Assembly (NCBI GenBank): GCA_051859045.1
Contig: JBHYGK010000057.1
Location: forward strand, 1-64,000
From: JBHYGK01 sp051859045
GTDB lineage: Bacteria > Pseudomonadota > Gammaproteobacteria > Xanthomonadales > Xanthomonadaceae
Direction of reading: 5' to 3'
Length of the DNA stretch: 64,000 bases
Made by a program: the position numbers and the translations under genes. The first letter of the stretch is position 1, and every line of letters begins with the position of its first letter. The notes under the pieces were generated by a model. The model was not told the DNA's origin and did not search any database. It saw only the letters and a list, made by a program, of their open reading frames with translations. Positions 53,601 through 62,110 of the stretch are shown piece after piece.

Positions 53601-56600
53601 TGCGCCTCGATGGTCTCGGCGAGCGCGGCGTCGAACGCCTGCTCGGCCGGGCCGACGGCGTCGGCCTCGGGCTCGGCCTCGATGGCCGGGGCCTCGGCGA
53701 CCGGGGCGTCCTCGAGCTCGGCGTCGAACGCGAACTCGACGATCTCCTCGGCCTCGACGGCCTCGGGCGCGTCGATGCCGGCGTCGAGCGTGATCTCCTC
53801 GACGACGATCTCCTCGATGGCCTCGTCGGCGACGGGGGCCTCGATCGCGGCCTCCTCGATCGCGAGCGCCTCGACGGCGGGCTCTTCGACGACGGGCTCC
53901 TCGACCGCAGGCTCCTCGACCGCGGGCTCCTCGATGGCAGGCTCCTCGACCGCAGGCTCCTCGACCGCGGGCTCCTCGATCGCAGGCTCCTCGATCGCGG
54001 GCTCCTCGACGACCGGCTCCTCGACGGCGATCTCCTCGATGACAGCCTCTTCGACGACCGGCGCCTCGACGGCGATCTCCTCGACGGAGACCTCCTCGAT
54101 GACAGCCTCTTCGACGACCGGCTCCTCGACGACGATCTCCTCGACGGAGACCTCCTCGATGACAGTCTCTTCGACGACCGGCGCCTCGACGGCGATCTCC
54201 TCGACGGAGACCTCCTCGATGACAGCCTCTTCGACGACCGGCGCCTCGACGACGACCTCCTCGACCGGCGCGGCCTCGACGACCGGCGCCTCGGCGAACA
54301 CCGGCACCGCCGAGGTGTCGACGTCGCCGGCGATCTCGATGGTCGGGTGCAGCGGCGGCTCGGCGTCCTCGGCGTCGGCGGCGCCCTGCCAGAACGGCAC
54401 GGTGGCCTCGGGCAGGGTGTCGCGCAGCGCGCGGGCGCGCGCCGGCAGCTCGCCCATCGGGGCGACGTAGGGCGTGGGCGCATCGAGGCTGGCGATCGCG
54501 CCGCGGATGGCCTCGGCGGCCTCCGCGACCATCGCCACGCCGTCGCGCGAGGCCGGCTTGCCGGCCGCGAGCGCGCGCTTGATGTAGGCCTCGACCGGGC
54601 CGGTGAGCTCGGTCACCAGCGGCACTTCGGTCATCGCGAAGGCGCCGCTCATGGTGTGCACCGCGCGCAGCAGCGCGTCGGTGGGGGCGTGCGAATGGCC
54701 GTCGGCCTCGGCCAGCCAGGCGTCGACGGTGGCCAGGTGGCCCGCGACCTCGGCCTTGAGGATCTCGAACAGCACCGCGTCGATCGACGCCGGCACGGCG
54801 CCGGCCGGCATCGGCGCGGCGGGGGCGGCCTCGGCCACGACCGGCGCGACCGGCGCGGCGGCGACGGGCGCCTCCACCGGCGCGACGGGGGCGGCGGCGA
54901 CCGGGCCCGGATCGGGCAGGTACTCGGCCGACAGCGCGTCGAGGTCGAGCGAGACGCCCGGGGCCGGGGCCTCGTAGAAGGCCTCTTCGCCGGCGCCGAG
55001 GCGGTCGGCGACGGCCTTGATCTCCTCGAGGCCGACCAGCGGCACGCGCTCGCCGCGCAGGCGGGCGTGCAGCTGCGGCAGCGCGTGGAAGGCGTGGTCG
55101 ACCAGCTGCGTCACCGCCGGGCTGGCGGGACGCGAGCCGTCGAGCACGCGGTTGAGCATGTTCTCGATCTTCCACGCGAACTCGCCCAGCGTGGTCGCGC
55201 CGACCAGGCGGCCGGAGCCCTTGAGCGTGTGGAAGACGCGGCGGATCGGACGCAGCAGCTCGCCGCTGTCGGGGTGCTGGCGCCAGGCCGGGAGCAGCTG
55301 CTCGAGGTTGGCGATCTCCTCCTGCAGCTCCTCGAGGAAGACCTCGCGGATCTCGTCGTCGATGTCCTCGTTGGCGTCGTCGAAGCCGCCGTCGCCGTGG
55401 GCCTCGGCGTGCGCCGAGACGGCGGGGGCCGGCGGCGGGGCGACCGCGGCCTGGCGCTCGGCGAAGGCCGAGGCGCCGGTGGCGGCGGCGGGGGCGGCGC
55501 CGGTGGCGGCGGCGGGGGCCGACGGCGCGGGGGCCGCAGGCGCGACGGGCGCGGCCGGAACGACCGGCTCGGCGGGCGCCGCCACGGGCGGCGCGGCCAC
55601 GCTGCCGCGGTTCTCGAACTCGGGGATGCCGAGCCCACCGCCCGCCATCTGGGCGGCGATGAACGCGGCGGTCGGATCTTCCGGCAGGCCGGCCTCGATC
55701 GGCGAGACGGCCGGGGCCACGGCGTAGGCCGGGGCGGCGACCGGGATCTCGGCCACCGGGGTCGGCGCGGTGCTGGTGCCGGCGTCGGGCAGCGGCCAGT
55801 AGCCGAGCTGCTCGAGGCTCTGGCGGGCCACGTCGAGGATCTTGCCGCGGCTGGAGCGGCGGTCGCGCAGCGCCTCGAGGAAGTACTCGAGCGAGGCCAG
55901 CGCGTCGGCCAGCGTGTCGAGCTGGCGGCCGTTGGGCACGCGGTGGCGCTGCAGCAGTTCGGTCTCGGTGAAGCGGCGCACCGCCTCGAGGTAGTCGGGG
56001 GCGGTGTCGACCTCGAGGATGCGCAGCGCGCCGGCCACTTCCTCGAGCAGGCGCGGCACGTCGGCGAGCTGGGCGTGGTCCCACGCCGTCTCGACGAAGG
56101 CCACGAAGCACTGGCGGGCCTGGGCGAAGTTGGCCATCGCCTCCTTGGCCACGGCCTCGAGCACCTTCTGGGTGTCGGCGCCGGGCAGCTGCAGGCCGCC
56201 GGCGTCGTCGTTGCCGCCCTGGCCCAGGCGGGCCACCTGGTCGTCGAGCGAGGCTTCGACGTAGAGCAGCGCGCCGGCGACGTCGAGCAGCGCGCCCTCG
56301 TCGTGGGCGCGCGCGCCCGTGGCGACGCCGTGGACGACGTCGCGCTGTTCCTGGACCACGCGGCGCGGCACGCCGAGGCCGAGCATGCCGAGCGTGTCGG
56401 CCACGCGGTCGAGGGTCTCGACCTGGGCCTCGAGGCTCGCCATCGGCGCGTCGGGGGTGCGCATGTGCAGGTCGAGCGCGTCCTTCACCCGCAGCAGGTC
56501 TTCCTTGATCGCGGAGGACACGGTGTCGAGCAGGGCGCGGTTGTGGCCGGCCATCGAGCCGCGCGCATGCGCGAGCTCGGCCTCGGTCGGGACGACCTCA

Positions 56601-57487
56601 TCCAGGCCGAAGACCTGGCGGATCTCGCCGATGCGGCCGTGCTCGGTGGGCGCGTGCGCCACGAAGTACAGCAGCTGGCGGGTGAGCTCGAGCGGCGGGT
56701 TGGAGCGGAACGCGGCCTCGCCGTCCTCGGCGAGGCGCTTGATCTCGCGCTCCACGCGCGAGAGCGCCTGCTTGAGCGGCTTGTCGGCGGAGAACGCGCG
56801 CGAGCGCAGCGCGTCGAGCGTGCCGGCGGCCACCCAGAACAGGCGGCGCGCGGACTCGGCCTGCACGATCACCACCAGCTTCTCGCAGACCTCGGCCAGC
56901 GCGGAGATGGTGGAGGGGTTCTCGTCGTCGCGCAGCCAGTTCAGCAGCGCGCCCTGGTACTTCGCGCGCAGCGTCTCGGCGGCCTGGCGCAGCTCGGGGC
57001 CGGGCAGCGGCGCCAGCGGGCCGCGCGCGGACGGCGGCAGCGGGCGCGAGAGGTCGGGGTTGAACAGCACGCTCTCGGAGAGCTCGCGCTCGCCGCGGGC
57101 GCCGCGCAGCTCGTTGAGCAGCGGCAGCAGCACGATGGGGATGTCGCGGTGGCCGGTCTGCAGCCGCTCGAGGTAGTCGGGCAGCGCGACGATGCCGCGC
57201 ATCAGCACGGTGTAGGCCTCGTCGCGGTCGGACACGTCGGCGCCGTCGACGAGCGTGCGCGTCAGGGCCTCCATCTCCTCGGCGACCATGGCCGCGCCGT
57301 ACAGCTCGACCATGCGCAGCGTGCCCTGCACCTGGTGCAGGTAGGTGGCGCAATAGCGCAGCTGGCCCTCGTCGCCCGGGTCCTCGACGTAGGCTTCCAG
57401 CGCCTGGCGGGCCTGGCGGAGCGTCTCGTCGAGCTCCGGCTTGACCCAGGCCAGGGTGGTGAAGTCGATGTTCTGGTGCAGCCTCAT
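50597..57487 (-). CDS. chpA: Hybrid chemotaxis histidine kinase ChpA (PilL-type)
   Basis: Giant CheA-type kinase (2296 residues) controlling type IV pili and twitching. N-terminal helical blocks with degenerate phosphotransfer motifs (HQVQGTL near residue 50), then true Hpt domains with FHTLKGSG (near 753) and LHTLKGGA (near 1461) and a partly degenerate HTMSGA (near 942). Residues about 1060-1210 are a Glu/Val-rich repeat region. The C-terminal kinase core has RADLLDQLVNNAGEVA (dimer domain, about 1681), the ATP site EHMLRNAVAHGLE (about 1872), a CheW-like domain (about 2000-2140) and a receiver (VVDDSITMRK, LLDIEMPRMDGYE, about 2171-2296). It directly follows pilJ; no pilK lies between. Confidence 0.95.
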   Translation of the reverse strand: MRLHQNIDFTTLAWVKPELDETLRQARQALEAYVEDPGDEGQLRYCATYLHQVQGTLRMVELYGAAMVAEEMEALTRTLVDGADVSDRDEAYTVLMRGIVALPDYLERLQTGHRDIPIVLLPLLNELRGARGERELSESVLFNPDLSRPLPPSARGPLAPLPGPELRQAAETLRAKYQGALLNWLRDDENPSTISALAEVCEKLVVIVQAESARRLFWVAAGTLDALRSRAFSADKPLKQALSRVEREIKRLAEDGEAAFRSNPPLELTRQLLYFVAHAPTEHGRIGEIRQVFGLDEVVPTEAELAHARGSMAGHNRALLDTVSSAIKEDLLRVKDALDLHMRTPDAPMASLEAQVETLDRVADTLGMLGLGVPRRVVQEQRDVVHGVATGARAHDEGALLDVAGALLYVEASLDDQVARLGQGGNDDAGGLQLPGADTQKVLEAVAKEAMANFAQARQCFVAFVETAWDHAQLADVPRLLEEVAGALRILEVDTAPDYLEAVRRFTETELLQRHRVPNGRQLDTLADALASLEYFLEALRDRRSSRGKILDVARQSLEQLGYWPLPDAGTSTAPTPVAEIPVAAPAYAVAPAVSPIEAGLPEDPTAAFIAAQMAGGGLGIPEFENRGSVAAPPVAAPAEPVVPAAPVAPAAPAPSAPAAATGAAPAAATGASAFAERQAAVAPPPAPAVSAHAEAHGDGGFDDANEDIDDEIREVFLEELQEEIANLEQLLPAWRQHPDSGELLRPIRRVFHTLKGSGRLVGATTLGEFAWKIENMLNRVLDGSRPASPAVTQLVDHAFHALPQLHARLRGERVPLVGLEEIKAVADRLGAGEEAFYEAPAPGVSLDLDALSAEYLPDPGPVAAAPVAPVEAPVAAAPVAPVVAEAAPAAPMPAGAVPASIDAVLFEILKAEVAGHLATVDAWLAEADGHSHAPTDALLRAVHTMSGAFAMTEVPLVTELTGPVEAYIKRALAAGKPASRDGVAMVAEAAEAIRGAIASLDAPTPYVAPMGELPARARALRDTLPEATVPFWQGAADAEDAEPPLHPTIEIAGDVDTSAVPVFAEAPVVEAAPVEEVVVEAPVVEEAVIEEVSVEEIAVEAPVVEETVIEEVSVEEIVVEEPVVEEAVIEEVSVEEIAVEAPVVEEAVIEEIAVEEPVVEEPAIEEPAIEEPAVEEPAVEEPAIEEPAVEEPAVEEPVVEEPAVEALAIEEAAIEAPVADEAIEEIVVEEITLDAGIDAPEAVEAEEIVEFAFDAELEDAPVAEAPAIEAEPEADAVGPAEQAFDAALAETIEAQPPAPSATADVDDDTARFLAQLASEIAATSDEADALLRDAPEAAASDDAPGIEAISLEDLAAEAEAAIAASEPEAAEPEPTAFEAVEPEPEAIEPAAIEPEPAAASGRVPVEADPDAPLDLTDIDVELLDLFLEEARDLLDHSDGLLATLRTTPEDRELIVGLQRDLHTLKGGARMAGIQPVGELGHTMESLLEAVAEGHREFDGQAMGVLEQGFDRLSAMVGRIEQRRAIAMPVWLVSAFEALARGQALPGVAAPAAPVALDAPQALAEAPADALAANDDADAIADAIADELPPVDGDATTVALTDIPDYVEDDADADAAARAEAAAIASMRAEEHGFAELPAAPAAPVIEFKPLAIAAVADLGPLSDPIEIGGGEDEDGNAKAPQEQVRIRADLLDQLVNNAGEVAIYRARLEQQLGAFRSAMLEMDATTTRLRDQLRRLEIETEAQIASRYSREPEDNDATFDPLELDRFSTQQQLTRALAESANDLVSLQDQLDDLTRNYETLLLQQSRVSSDLQEGLMRTRMVPFDALVPRLRRVLRQSATETGKQVQLRVEGAQGEMDRNVLDRMTAPLEHMLRNAVAHGLETPKDRKAAGKDDEGLVRIVVSREGSEVVMKVADDGRGLDRERIRAKAIERGLLKADATPTDQEVFAFILEAGFSTAESVSRLAGRGVGMDVVYAEIRQLGGVLQIGSTPGQGTEFTIRLPFTLAVTQAVFVKIGEASFAVPISSVRGVGRISRRELEAQLASGSPEYDYAGETYAINDLGLLLGHAPAKAVDSLQMPLLLVRSGDLRAAICIDQVLGSREIVVKPVGPQVNSIPGIFGATIMGDGRVVVILDVAPLVRRHGALALAAAEAVLAGEAPALPAAPIEPRRIPVVMVVDDSITMRKVTGRVLERHSYEVLTAKDGVDAIEKMAERVPDLMLLDIEMPRMDGYELATHMKADSRLRDVPIVMITSRTGDKHRQRAMDIGVERYLGKPYQEAELMRNVTELLEAQRRG
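53880..54260. repeat. Tandem repeats in chpA: 15-bp units then 60-bp units
   Basis: Three 60-bp units at 54061-54240 differ at only a few positions; each encodes a 20-residue Val/Glu-rich unit (VVEEAVIEEVSVEEIAVEAP). To the left (about 53880-54060) a shorter 15-bp unit encodes PAVEE/PAIEE. Direct repeats, not palindromic; length variation between strains is likely. Confidence 0.85.
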
Positions 57488-57574
57488 GCCTGGGTCCTGA
57501 TGTGGGCCGGGGTCGCTGGTTCAACGCGCCGCCCGGACCGGGCCATGTCGTGTCCCTGCCGCATGCCGCCGGGC

Positions 57575-59578
57575 TCAGCCCGGCAGCTTGAAGTCGGCGA
57601 CGGAGCGGCGCAGGTCCGCGGCGAGCTGGGCCAGGTTGCCGATCGACTCGGCCGTCTGGCTCGCACCCTGCGAGGTCTGCGTGGTGATCTCCTGGATCAC
57701 GTTCATCGTGGAGGTGATGTTGGTGGCGGCGGCCGACTGCTGGCGGGCGGACTCGGAGATGCCCTGAATCAGGCCCGCGAGGTCGCCCGACACCTTCTCG
57801 ATCTCGCCCAGCGCCAGGCCCGCGTCCTCGGCGAGGCGCGCACCGGCCACCACTTCCGCCGTCGTCTGCTCCATCGAGCTGACGGCTTCGTTGGTGTCGG
57901 ACTGAATGGTGCCGACCAGGGTCTCGATGCGCTTGGTCGCGTTGGACGCGCGCTCCGCGAGTCGCTGCACTTCGTCGGCCACGACCGCGAAGCCGCGGCC
58001 CGCCTCGCCCGCCGACGCCGCCTGGATGGCCGCGTTGAGCGCGAGGATGTTGGTCTGCTCGGAGATGTCGTTGATCAGTTCGATGATCGAGCCGATTTCC
58101 TGCGAGCTCTCGCCCAGGCGCTTGATGCGCTTGGAGGTCTCCTGGATCTGGTCACGGATGTTGTCCATGCCCTGGATCGTCTGGCGCACCACTTCCGCGC
58201 CCTTGGCGGCGATCTGCACGGAGCGGTTCGCCACGTCGGCCGACTCGGCGGAGTTCTTCGAGACCTGGTCGATGTTCGACGCGATCTCGGTGATCTTGGC
58301 CGAGGCCGAGTTGATCTGCTGCGCCTGGTGCTCGGCGGCCTCCGCGAGGTGGATGGCGGTGGCCTGGGTCTCCTGGGCGGCCGCGGCGACCTGCACCGCG
58401 GTCTCGTTGATCGTGGTCACCAGGCTGCGCAGCGCGTCGACCGCGAAGTTGATGGAGTCCGCGATGGCGCCGGTGATGTCCTCGGTGACGGTCGCCTTGA
58501 CGGTGAGGTCGCCTTCCGCGAGCGAGCCCATCTCGTCGAGCAGGCGCAGAATCGCCTCCTGGTTGCGCTGGTTCAGCTCCTGGGTGAGTTGAAACCGGTT
58601 GCGCTGGTCGCGGTAGAGGGTGGCGAGCAGGGCCACGATGGCCAGCAGGGTGGCGGCGCCGAAGCCCAGCGAGTACCAGGTGTTGGGGAAGGCGCGGCTG
58701 GCCGGCAGGTCGTTGAACGACTCCGACAGGCGCTCGCCGTCCTCCAGCAGGGCGGCCGAGGCGGTCACGATCTCTTCCGCGGCGGTCTGCACCTCGTACA
58801 GCTCGGTGGAGGCCTCGAGCACGGCCTCGACGTCGACCTTGGCGTCGGCGTACATCAGCTCGGCCTGCTCCAGGGCCGACAGCGCGGCGGTGGAGGTCAG
58901 GCGCTGGGCGCCCAGTTCCGGGTTGCCCTCGCGCAGGCCGGTGAGCACCTGGCCGAACAGCTGGGCGTCGCGCGAGAGCGCGTCGCGGGCGCTGGAGGCG
59001 CCGGGGCCGCCGGCGCGGATCTCGGTGACGCGGCGGGTCATGCGGTCGGCGAGCACCACCTGGCGCACGGCGAGGAAGACCTGGTCGGCGCCGGAGCCGC
59101 CGCCGGACATGGCGCGGGCCACCTCGTCGATGCGCGCCTGCAGCTGCGGGACGCGGCCGGTGAAGGCGTTGGCGGTGTCGGCGAAGCTCAGCACGTCGGC
59201 CTCGGCGGCGGTGATGCGCTCGGCGGCGGTGGCCATCGGCGCCCACGTGGCCTGGGCCTGGGCGAGCGGGCCGCCGACGACCTGGGCGTCGGTGTAGTTG
59301 GCGCCGAGGGCGTCGAACGAGGTCTGGATCTGCGCCACCGTGTCGCGGAACTCGACGAAGGCGTCGGGGTTGCCGTCGACGGCGTTGCGCGCGAACGTCG
59401 CGAGCTGGAGGCCCTTGACCTGGATGTCGGACGCGTAACCGCGCGCCTCGTTCTCCTGGTTGGCGAGGTAGGCCGCGTAGCCGGTGTTGCCGGCGAAGCC
59501 CACCAGCGCGATCACCAGGATCACGATCCAGAACGTGGCGCTGAGGCCCTTGCCGGTGCTGCCCGCTGCGATGTTCAT
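57575..59578 (-). CDS. pilJ: Methyl-accepting chemotaxis protein PilJ
   Basis: Receptor of the Pil-Chp system (667 residues). TM1 near residues 15-38 (ATFWIVILVIALVGFAGNTG), a periplasmic sensor of about 270 residues with PilJ-type helical repeats, TM2 near 300-320, a HAMP region (GDLTVKATVTEDITGAIAD) and the coiled-coil signalling domain with its tip EQTNILALNAAIQAASAGEA and GRGFAVVADEVQRLA. It ends in PilJ-type LRRSVADFKLPG with no CheR-tethering pentapeptide. A 55-bp gap follows pilI. Confidence 0.95.
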   Translation of the reverse strand: MNIAAGSTGKGLSATFWIVILVIALVGFAGNTGYAAYLANQENEARGYASDIQVKGLQLATFARNAVDGNPDAFVEFRDTVAQIQTSFDALGANYTDAQVVGGPLAQAQATWAPMATAAERITAAEADVLSFADTANAFTGRVPQLQARIDEVARAMSGGGSGADQVFLAVRQVVLADRMTRRVTEIRAGGPGASSARDALSRDAQLFGQVLTGLREGNPELGAQRLTSTAALSALEQAELMYADAKVDVEAVLEASTELYEVQTAAEEIVTASAALLEDGERLSESFNDLPASRAFPNTWYSLGFGAATLLAIVALLATLYRDQRNRFQLTQELNQRNQEAILRLLDEMGSLAEGDLTVKATVTEDITGAIADSINFAVDALRSLVTTINETAVQVAAAAQETQATAIHLAEAAEHQAQQINSASAKITEIASNIDQVSKNSAESADVANRSVQIAAKGAEVVRQTIQGMDNIRDQIQETSKRIKRLGESSQEIGSIIELINDISEQTNILALNAAIQAASAGEAGRGFAVVADEVQRLAERASNATKRIETLVGTIQSDTNEAVSSMEQTTAEVVAGARLAEDAGLALGEIEKVSGDLAGLIQGISESARQQSAAATNITSTMNVIQEITTQTSQGASQTAESIGNLAQLAADLRRSVADFKLPG

Positions 59579-59633
59579 TGCTCGACCTCGATCCCCGAAG
59601 GCTTGTTGCGATCCAAAAAGATGTGACGCCAGG

Positions 59634-60173
59634 TCAGGCGGCGGCCTGGCGGAACTCGGGCGTGCGGACAAGGCGATCCATGTCGAACACGCCGAACAGC
59701 GCGCCGCCCAGGCGGAAGGCCCGGGAGACGAAATAGCGGTAGCGGCCGTCGGCGAGCTCGCCCGGATCGGCGATGTGCTCGTCGTTGAAGGTGCGCTGGC
59801 CGTAGAGCTCGTCGATCAGCACGGCGGCGTTGCCGCCCTGCTGGCGGACCACCAGCACGCGCTGGTGCTCGGTGATGACGGTGCGCTCGCCCTCGAGGAA
59901 CTGCTTGAGGTCGAGCACCGGGAACAGGCTGCCGCGCACGTTGGCCACGCCGAGCATCCACGGCAGCGCGCCGGGCACGGCGGCCACCGGCGGCAGCGGC
60001 ATGATCTCGACCACTTCCTCGAACGCGGCCACGAAGCGGCGCGAGCCCAGCCGGAAGCCGACGCCGCGCCAGTGGCCCGGGGCCTCGACCTGCTCGGGGC
60101 GGCCGGCCACGTGGGCAAGGCTGAGGCGCTCGTACTCGAGCAGGGTGTCGAAGGGCGTGCTGCGGCGGGCCAT
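59634..60173 (-). CDS. pilI: CheW-like adaptor PilI
   Basis: A 179-residue CheW-domain protein joining PilJ to ChpA. VGFRLGSRRFVAAFEEVVEI, VPGALPWMLGVANVRGSLF and PVLDLKQFLEG are typical. The ATG overlaps the pilH stop by 1 bp. Confidence 0.93.
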   Translation of the reverse strand: MARRSTPFDTLLEYERLSLAHVAGRPEQVEAPGHWRGVGFRLGSRRFVAAFEEVVEIMPLPPVAAVPGALPWMLGVANVRGSLFPVLDLKQFLEGERTVITEHQRVLVVRQQGGNAAVLIDELYGQRTFNDEHIADPGELADGRYRYFVSRAFRLGGALFGVFDMDRLVRTPEFRQAAA

Positions 60174-60547
60174 CAGGGGCTCCCCTCGCCGACGAGGCGG
60201 GCGATGCGGGCGATCAGGTCGGCCTCGGCCGGCGGCTTGACCACGTAGTCCTTGGCGCCCTGGCGCATGCCCCAGACGCGGTCGGTCTCCATGCCCTTGG
60301 TGCTGACGATCACCACCGGGATGTGCGACGTGGCGTCGTCGCGCGAGAGCGCGCGGGTGGCCTGGAAGCCGTTCATGCCGGGCAGGATGACGTCCATCAG
60401 CACCAGCTGCGGGCGGTGCTCGCGGGCCATCTTGATGCCGTCCTCGGCCGAGCCGGCCGCGATGACCTCGTGGCCGTTGCGGGTGAGCATCGCCGTGAAC
60501 ACCGCGGTGTCGGTGGGCGAATCCTCGATGATCAGGATGCGGGCCAT
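60173..60547 (-). CDS. pilH: Response regulator PilH
   Basis: Single receiver domain (124 residues) without output domain. Phospho-acceptor Asp in LMDVILPGMNGFQ near residue 52, Thr/Ser in VVIVSTKG and Lys in YVVKPP. In Pseudomonas, PilH acts on pilus retraction or as phosphate sink. Lies 13 bp after pilG. Confidence 0.94.
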   Translation of the reverse strand: MARILIIEDSPTDTAVFTAMLTRNGHEVIAAGSAEDGIKMAREHRPQLVLMDVILPGMNGFQATRALSRDDATSHIPVVIVSTKGMETDRVWGMRQGAKDYVVKPPAEADLIARIARLVGEGSP

Positions 60548-60560
60548 CGCGTGGTGTTCC

Positions 60561-60965
60561 TCAGCCCCGGCCCGGCACGTGCGTGCGGATGGCGGTGAGC
60601 AGCTCGTCGCGGGTGAAGGGCTTGGTGAGGTACTGCTCCGAGCCCACGATGCGGCCGCGCGCCTTGTCGAACAGGCCGTCCTTCGAGGACAGCATGATCA
60701 CCGGCGTCTGCTTGAACATCTGGTTGTTCTTGATCAGCGCGCAGGTCTGATAGCCGTCGAGGCGGGGCATCATGATGTCGACGAACACGATCTGCGGCTG
60801 GTGGTCGGCGATCTTGGCCAGCGCCTCGAAGCCGTCGGTGGCGGTCACCACGTCGCACCCTTCCTTGCGCAGGAGGGTCTCGGCGGTGCGGCGGATGGTC
60901 TTCGAGTCGTCGATGACCATCACGCGCAGCCCGGCCAGGGCACCGGTCTGGTTGGCGTCTTCCAT
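60561..60965 (-). CDS. pilG: Response regulator PilG
   Basis: Single-domain response regulator (134 residues), main output of the Chp system for pilus extension. Acidic pair MVIDDSKTIRR, Asp in FVDIMMPRLDGYQ near residue 60, LSSKDG and LTKPF. The ATG has the RBS GGGGAG; a perfect -35 box and an acceptable -10 lie upstream. First gene of the cluster. Confidence 0.95.
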   Translation of the reverse strand: MEDANQTGALAGLRVMVIDDSKTIRRTAETLLRKEGCDVVTATDGFEALAKIADHQPQIVFVDIMMPRLDGYQTCALIKNNQMFKQTPVIMLSSKDGLFDKARGRIVGSEQYLTKPFTRDELLTAIRTHVPGRG

Positions 60966-61032
60966 GGATCTCCCCAAGCGGCGGTGCCGGCACGCGCGGA
61001 ACGCGCATGGACCGGGCCGCCAATCCGACGTG

Positions 61033-61061
61033 ATTAATCCCGGATCGTCCCGGGGTGTCAA
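61033..61061 (-). promoter_or_regulatory. Sigma-70-type promoter of the pilG cluster
   Basis: On the minus strand TTGACA (61056-61061, perfect -35) is followed after 17 bp by ATTAAT (61033-61038). The spacer carries a CCGGGA...TCCGGG inverted repeat. It ends 67 bp before the pilG ATG and is the best sigma-70 match in the window. Confidence 0.65.
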
Positions 61062-61110
61062 GCAGAAATGAAGCCGGCACCGGGCCGCGGGCCGGGCCGC
61101 GCGCGCTTGC

Positions 61111-61116
61111 TACCAT
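61111..61116 (+). promoter_or_regulatory. Probable -10 element for gshB
   Basis: TACCAT in TTGCTACCATGCGG, 28 bp before the gshB ATG, divergent from the pilG promoter. No clear -35. Confidence 0.35.
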
Positions 61117-61144
61117 GCGGCTCCCACCGCTTCGGCCGCCCCGC

Positions 61145-62110
61145 ATGACGCTCGACATCGCCATCGTCATGGACCCCATCGGGTCCATCAAAACCGCGAA
61201 GGACTCGACCTTCGCGATGATGCTCGAGGCCCAGCGGCGCGGGCATCGGGTGTTCTACGTGCAGCCCGGGGGCCTGGGCATCGCCGGCGGCGAGGCCGTC
61301 GCCCGCGTGATGCCCGTCACGGTCCGCGACCAGGCTTACGACTTCCACACGCTGGGCCCGGCCACCACCCGCCCGCTGGCCTCGTTCGGCGCGGTGCTGA
61401 TGCGCAAGGACCCGCCGGTGGACGCCGCCTTCATCCACGACACCCAGGTGCTGTCGCTGGGCCAGGCCCAGGGCGCCCGCGTGGTCAACGACCCGCAGGG
61501 CCTGCGCGACCTCAACGAGAAACTGGCCGCCCTGCTGTTCCCCGACCTGTGCCCGCCCACCCTGGTCAGCCGCGACCACGACGCGCTGCGGGCCTTCATC
61601 AGCGAGCACGGGGATACCGTGCTGAAACCGCTGGACGGCATGGGCGGGCGCTCGATTTTCCGGGTGCGCGACGGCGAGTCGAATGCCAACGTCATCCTGG
61701 AAACCCTGACCCAGGGCGGCCAGCACCTCACGATGGCCCAGCGCTACCTGCCCGAGATCGTGGACGGCGACAAGCGCGTGCTGCTGGTGGACGGCGTGCC
61801 GGTGGATTATGCGCTGGCCCGCATCCCGCAGGGCCGCGAGTTCCGCGGCAACCTGGCCGCCGGCGGCCGCGGCGAGGCCCGCCCGCTGACCGACGCCGAG
61901 CGCCGCATCGCGGCCATCGTGGGCCCGGAGATGAAGCGCCGCGGCATGCTCTTCGTGGGCCTGGACGTCATCGGCGAGTGCCTGACCGAGGTGAATGTCA
62001 CCAGCCCCACCTGCATCCGCGAAATCGACGCGGCGTTCGGCACCAATATCGCCGGGCTGCTGTTCGACGCGATTGAGTCGGGCGCCGGCACGGCCGCCGC
62101 GACCCGCTGA
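61145..62110 (+). CDS. gshB: Glutathione synthetase
   Basis: ATP-grasp enzyme (321 residues) that adds glycine to gamma-glutamylcysteine. GshB-type N-terminal domain (IAIVMDPIGSIKTAKDST, LMRKDPPVD) then the ATP-grasp fold: VLKPLDGMGGRSIFRV, AQRYLPEIVDGDKRVLLVDG, FVGLDVIGECLTEVNVTSPT. Full length; ends at Arg before tonB with no gap (stop at 62110, next ATG at 62111). Upstream in-frame sequence belongs to the promoter region. Confidence 0.95.
   Translation: MTLDIAIVMDPIGSIKTAKDSTFAMMLEAQRRGHRVFYVQPGGLGIAGGEAVARVMPVTVRDQAYDFHTLGPATTRPLASFGAVLMRKDPPVDAAFIHDTQVLSLGQAQGARVVNDPQGLRDLNEKLAALLFPDLCPPTLVSRDHDALRAFISEHGDTVLKPLDGMGGRSIFRVRDGESNANVILETLTQGGQHLTMAQRYLPEIVDGDKRVLLVDGVPVDYALARIPQGREFRGNLAAGGRGEARPLTDAERRIAAIVGPEMKRRGMLFVGLDVIGECLTEVNVTSPTCIREIDAAFGTNIAGLLFDAIESGAGTAAATR

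Noticed and set aside
53880..54260. Regular direct repeats that might suggest a CRISPR array
   Set aside because: The repeats are back-to-back with no spacers, keep the chpA reading frame and encode a Val/Glu-rich linker.
50285..59626. A continuous open frame of over 3,100 codons on the plus strand, opposite chpA and pilJ, coding for Gly/Arg/Asp/Leu-rich repeats
   Set aside because: It is antisense to clearly conserved genes. In GC-saturated coding DNA the complementary frame rarely meets stop codons, and the translation is compositionally typical of such shadows (GVGDGV, LLDRRLLDRG runs).
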